Shown here piece after piece: positions 61,072 through 63,064 of a stretch of 63,064 nucleotides of DNA. Where the stretch lies: contig CANQTP010000012.1 in the NCBI GenBank assembly GCA_947626755.1, positions 1 through 63,064 on the forward strand, given 5' to 3'. A program made the position numbers and the translations under genes. Source of the stretch: an uncultured Clostridia bacterium (GTDB lineage: Bacteria > Bacillota > Clostridia > Oscillospirales > Ruminococcaceae). Each line of letters begins with the position of its first letter. The first letter of the stretch is position 1. The notes under the pieces were generated by a model, which saw nothing but the letters and a program-made list of their open reading frames with translations, searched no databases and was not told the origin of the DNA.

Positions 61072-61164
61072 AACGGGAGACCGTTACGCACAGAAATTCG
61101 CACGCATATGTTTTTGCCGTCGGTGCTTTCCCAAAATAAAGCTTACGGCAAGTCAGACTATGCG
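61072..61164 (+). promoter_or_regulatory. Structured rpsB leader, candidate S2 autoregulatory element
   Basis: Three-part fold: (1) AACGG (61072-61076)/CCGTT (61081-61085) with GAGA tetraloop; (2) CGCATA (61103-61108)/TATGCG (61159-61164); nested inside, TTGCCGT (61114-61120)/ACGGCAA (61145-61151), and inside that GCTTT (61125-61129)/AAAGC (61138-61142). GGGA near the first loop could also pair with TCCC of the inner loop (61129-61132). S2 binding its own leader is known in E. coli; this form is not one I recognise. Confidence 0.55.
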
Positions 61165-61200
61165 GAGGAAAATAACCATATTTTATAGGAGGAACTACAA

Positions 61201-61935
61201 ATGGGCGTAGTATCAATGAAACAGCTTTTAGAAGCAGGCGTTCACTTCGGTCACCAGACCAGAAGATGGAACCCGAAAATGGCTCCGTATATCTTTACGG
61301 AAAGAAACGGCATCTACATCATCGACCTTCAGAAAACAGTAAAGAAGCTTGACGAAGCGTATAACTTCATCAAGTCCGTTGCTGAAAACGGCGACACCGT
61401 TCTCTTTGTCGGCACAAAGAAGCAGGCGGGCGATTCCGTTAAGGAAGAAGCTGTCCGCGCAGGCGTTCACTATGTAAACGCAAGATGGCTCGGCGGTATG
61501 ATGACCAACTTCAAGACCATTCAGAGGCGTATCAAGAGACTTGAACAGCTCCACCAGATGGAGGAGGACGGAACATTCAACCTTCTGCCTAAGAAGGAAG
61601 TTGTTAAACTCCAGCTCGAAATTGAAAAGCTTGAAAAGTACCTCGGCGGTATCAAGACAATGACCAAGCTCCCCGGAGCACTCTTCATTGTTGACCCAAG
61701 AAAAGAAAAGATCGCTGTTGCCGAAGCAAAGAAACTGGGTATTCCCATCGTTGCTATAGTTGATACAAACTGCGATCCCGATGACGTTGATTACGTTATC
61801 CCCGGAAACGATGACGCTATCCGCGCTGTTAAGCTTATTGCAGGCGCAATGGCTGACGCAGTTATCGAGGGCAGACAGGGCGAGCAGGAAGCTGTCTCCG
61901 CTGAAGAAGCAGAGAAAGAAGAAGCTGCTGAATAA
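61201..61935 (+). CDS. rpsB: 30S ribosomal protein S2
   Basis: uS2, 244 residues, begins [40 protein letters not shown] and [12 protein letters not shown], then [12 protein letters not shown], are diagnostic. GGAGGAA stands 7 bases before the ATG. Followed by tsf, the conserved rpsB-tsf pair. Confidence 0.99.
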   Translation: MGVVSMKQLLEAGVHFGHQTRRWNPKMAPYIFTERNGIYIIDLQKTVKKLDEAYNFIKSVAENGDTVLFVGTKKQAGDSVKEEAVRAGVHYVNARWLGGMMTNFKTIQRRIKRLEQLHQMEEDGTFNLLPKKEVVKLQLEIEKLEKYLGGIKTMTKLPGALFIVDPRKEKIAVAEAKKLGIPIVAIVDTNCDPDDVDYVIPGNDDAIRAVKLIAGAMADAVIEGRQGEQEAVSAEEAEKEEAAE

Positions 61936-61959
61936 TTTTAAGATAAACATACGGAATTC

Positions 61960-61984
61960 ACGGCAGGCGGAAATTGTCTGCCGT
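61960..61984 (+). terminator. Weak hairpin (attenuator-like) between rpsB and tsf
   Basis: A perfect 7-bp stem, ACGGCAG (61960-61966) with CTGCCGT (61978-61984), then ATTTCGG rather than a full T-run. It may reduce readthrough into tsf. Confidence 0.45.
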
Positions 61985-62019
61985 ATTTCGGAAATGATGA
62001 ATTTTTAGGAGGAATAAAA

Positions 62020-62940
62020 ATGGCTGTATCCGTACAGGAGATCAAAGACCTTATGAAAGCTACCGGCGTTGGTATGATGGACTGCAAAAAGGCTCTCGAA
62101 GAAGCAGAGGGCGACACTGAAAAGGCAGTTACCATTCTCCGTGAAAAGGGTCTTGCCACACAGGCTAAGAAAAGTTCCAGAGTTGCCGCGGAGGGTATCG
62201 TTACTTCCGTTGTTGAAGGCAACGTTGGTGCTGTTGTAGAAGTTAATATTGAAACAGACTTTGCTGCAAACAACGATGAATTCAAAGCATTTGTTGCTGC
62301 TGTTGCAAAGACCGTTATTGAAAAGAACCCTGCAGATGTTGACGCACTGAAAGCTGCAACTATCAGCGGCGGAAGCAAGAGCGTTGAGGAAACTCTTCAG
62401 GATCTGTTTATCAAGATCAGAGAGAATATGGTGATCCGCCGTTTCAAGAGACTTGAAGGCGTTCTTGTTCCTTACGTTCACGGCGGCGGAAGCATCGGCG
62501 TTATGGTAAAGCTTGACACAGATCTTCCTGCTGATAAGGTATTTGAAGTAGGTAAGAACTGCGCACTTCAGGTAGCTGCTATGAATCCTGCATATCTGAA
62601 CAGAGAATCCGTTCCTGCGGAAGTTCTTGATGAAGAAAAGAAGATCATCATGACACAGATGGCAGAGGATCCCAAGATGGCTTCCAAGCCCGAACAGGTA
62701 AGAGCAAAGATCGCAGAGGGCAAAGTCGGCAAATACTACAGTGAGAACTGTCTCCTTGAGCAGGCTTATGTAAAGGACGACAAGATGAACGTTCAGAACT
62801 ACATCAAGGCTGCTGCAAAGGAACTTGGCGGAAATATCAATGTTGTTGAGTATGTACGCTTTGAAAGAGGAGAAGGCATCGAAAAGAAGAAAGACGATTT
62901 CGCTGCCGAAGTTGCAAGCATGGCAAGCGGCAATAAGTAA
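62020..62940 (+). CDS. tsf: Elongation factor Ts
   Basis: Nucleotide exchange factor for EF-Tu, 306 residues. The N-terminal UBA-like helix MKATGVGMMDCKKALEEAEG and the core NIETDFAANNDEF and VRFERGEGIEKKKDDF are diagnostic. TAGGAGGAATAAAA precedes the ATG. It is the last gene in the window. Confidence 0.99.
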   Translation: MAVSVQEIKDLMKATGVGMMDCKKALEEAEGDTEKAVTILREKGLATQAKKSSRVAAEGIVTSVVEGNVGAVVEVNIETDFAANNDEFKAFVAAVAKTVIEKNPADVDALKAATISGGSKSVEETLQDLFIKIRENMVIRRFKRLEGVLVPYVHGGGSIGVMVKLDTDLPADKVFEVGKNCALQVAAMNPAYLNRESVPAEVLDEEKKIIMTQMAEDPKMASKPEQVRAKIAEGKVGKYYSENCLLEQAYVKDDKMNVQNYIKAAAKELGGNINVVEYVRFERGEGIEKKKDDFAAEVASMASGNK

Positions 62941-63002
62941 TTTTTCCATTAAAGCAAAAATTCAGGGCGCTTCGGAATGAAGCGGCTTCAGTCTGTCCAA
63001 AA

Positions 63003-63035
63003 ACCCCTGATTTGGAATCAAATCAGGGGTAAATT
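63003..63035 (-). terminator. Hairpin downstream of tsf, best read as a minus-strand terminator
   Basis: A perfect 12-bp stem, ACCCCTGATTTG (63003-63014) with CAAATCAGGGGT (63019-63030). On minus the 3' side is TTTTTGG, on plus AAATTATTG, so it probably serves a convergent gene beyond the window and only partly tsf. Confidence 0.55.
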
Positions 63036-63064
63036 ATTGAAAATTAAGCAAATTTTCTGATAAA

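Noticed and set aside
62005-62949. Minus-strand frame of 314 codons opposite tsf
   Set aside because: Fully antisense to EF-Ts; no independent coding evidence.
62967-62983. CGCTTC/GAAGCG hairpin after tsf as a terminator
   Set aside because: A 6-bp stem not followed by a T-run on either strand.

Overview
The window is chromosomal DNA of a low-to-moderate G+C, monoderm, spore-lineage Firmicute, most like a Ruminococcus-type member of the Oscillospiraceae. This is inferred from gene content (SpoVG, YlmC/YmxH-type protein, RNase M5, Mini-RNase III, RecD2, LexA, LCP and YfhO cell-wall proteins), strong purine-rich Shine-Dalgarno (SD) sites and sigma-A promoters that nearly all have a 17-bp spacer. 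No tRNA, rRNA, CRISPR array, IS transposase or prophage gene was seen. Coding density is high; only 51964-52403 exceeds 300 bases without a gene, and it holds two divergent promoters and a MITE-like element.

Layout. 1-1842: end of a histidine operon (hisI, a small zinc-ribbon protein, hisE) and a Cys-rich clostridial protein. 1866-5363 (minus): BspA-like lipoprotein, DUF378 protein, a divergent LCP protein and a SLOG/DUF1273 protein. 5335-10498: alr on plus, then cls-feoA-feoB on minus. 10582-24241 (plus): obg, Nudix hydrolase, mrnC, an MBL protein, yebC, alaS, a HIT protein, comEC, holA, rnmV and an MBOAT/DHHW surface-acylation pair. 24269-28696: a structured intergenic RNA, then rpe with an Rnf-like rnfD-rnfE-rnfA set and a membrane-anchored putative glycosidase. 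28717-36713: PBP1A, an rRNA methyltransferase, ADP-ribose pyrophosphatase, spoVG (minus), murC, lexA, a CPBP protease and a 52-residue protein. 36760-46117: three tandem YfhO paralogs with a Phd/Zeta-like toxin-antitoxin pair inserted. 46121-52056 (minus): a CAP protein, an ExbB/ExbD-like proton-channel module and two FecR-domain membrane proteins. 52091-63064: HD hydrolase behind the MITE, a YiiX-like peptidase, cca, an SGNH protein, recD2, comF, mreB, ylmC, rpsB with a structured leader, and tsf.

The strongest candidate for an undescribed system is the rnfD-rnfE-rnfA set at 25167-27441. It has the membrane scaffold of the Rnf/Nqr complex, but three of the four cysteines that hold the intramembrane [2Fe-2S] cluster are replaced, the RnfD flavinylation threonine is replaced, and rnfB, rnfC and rnfG are absent from the neighbourhood. 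A theme of the window is such family members stripped of active-site residues: ComEC with an MBL domain lacking metal ligands, an SGNH protein without its Ser and His, and an LCP protein without its Arg. Other points of note are an apparent AUA start for mrnC, an ExbBD-type module in an apparently monoderm cell, and a kissing-loop RNA at 24269-24354.

All calls come from reading sequence and recalled family motifs; no database search or folding program was run.
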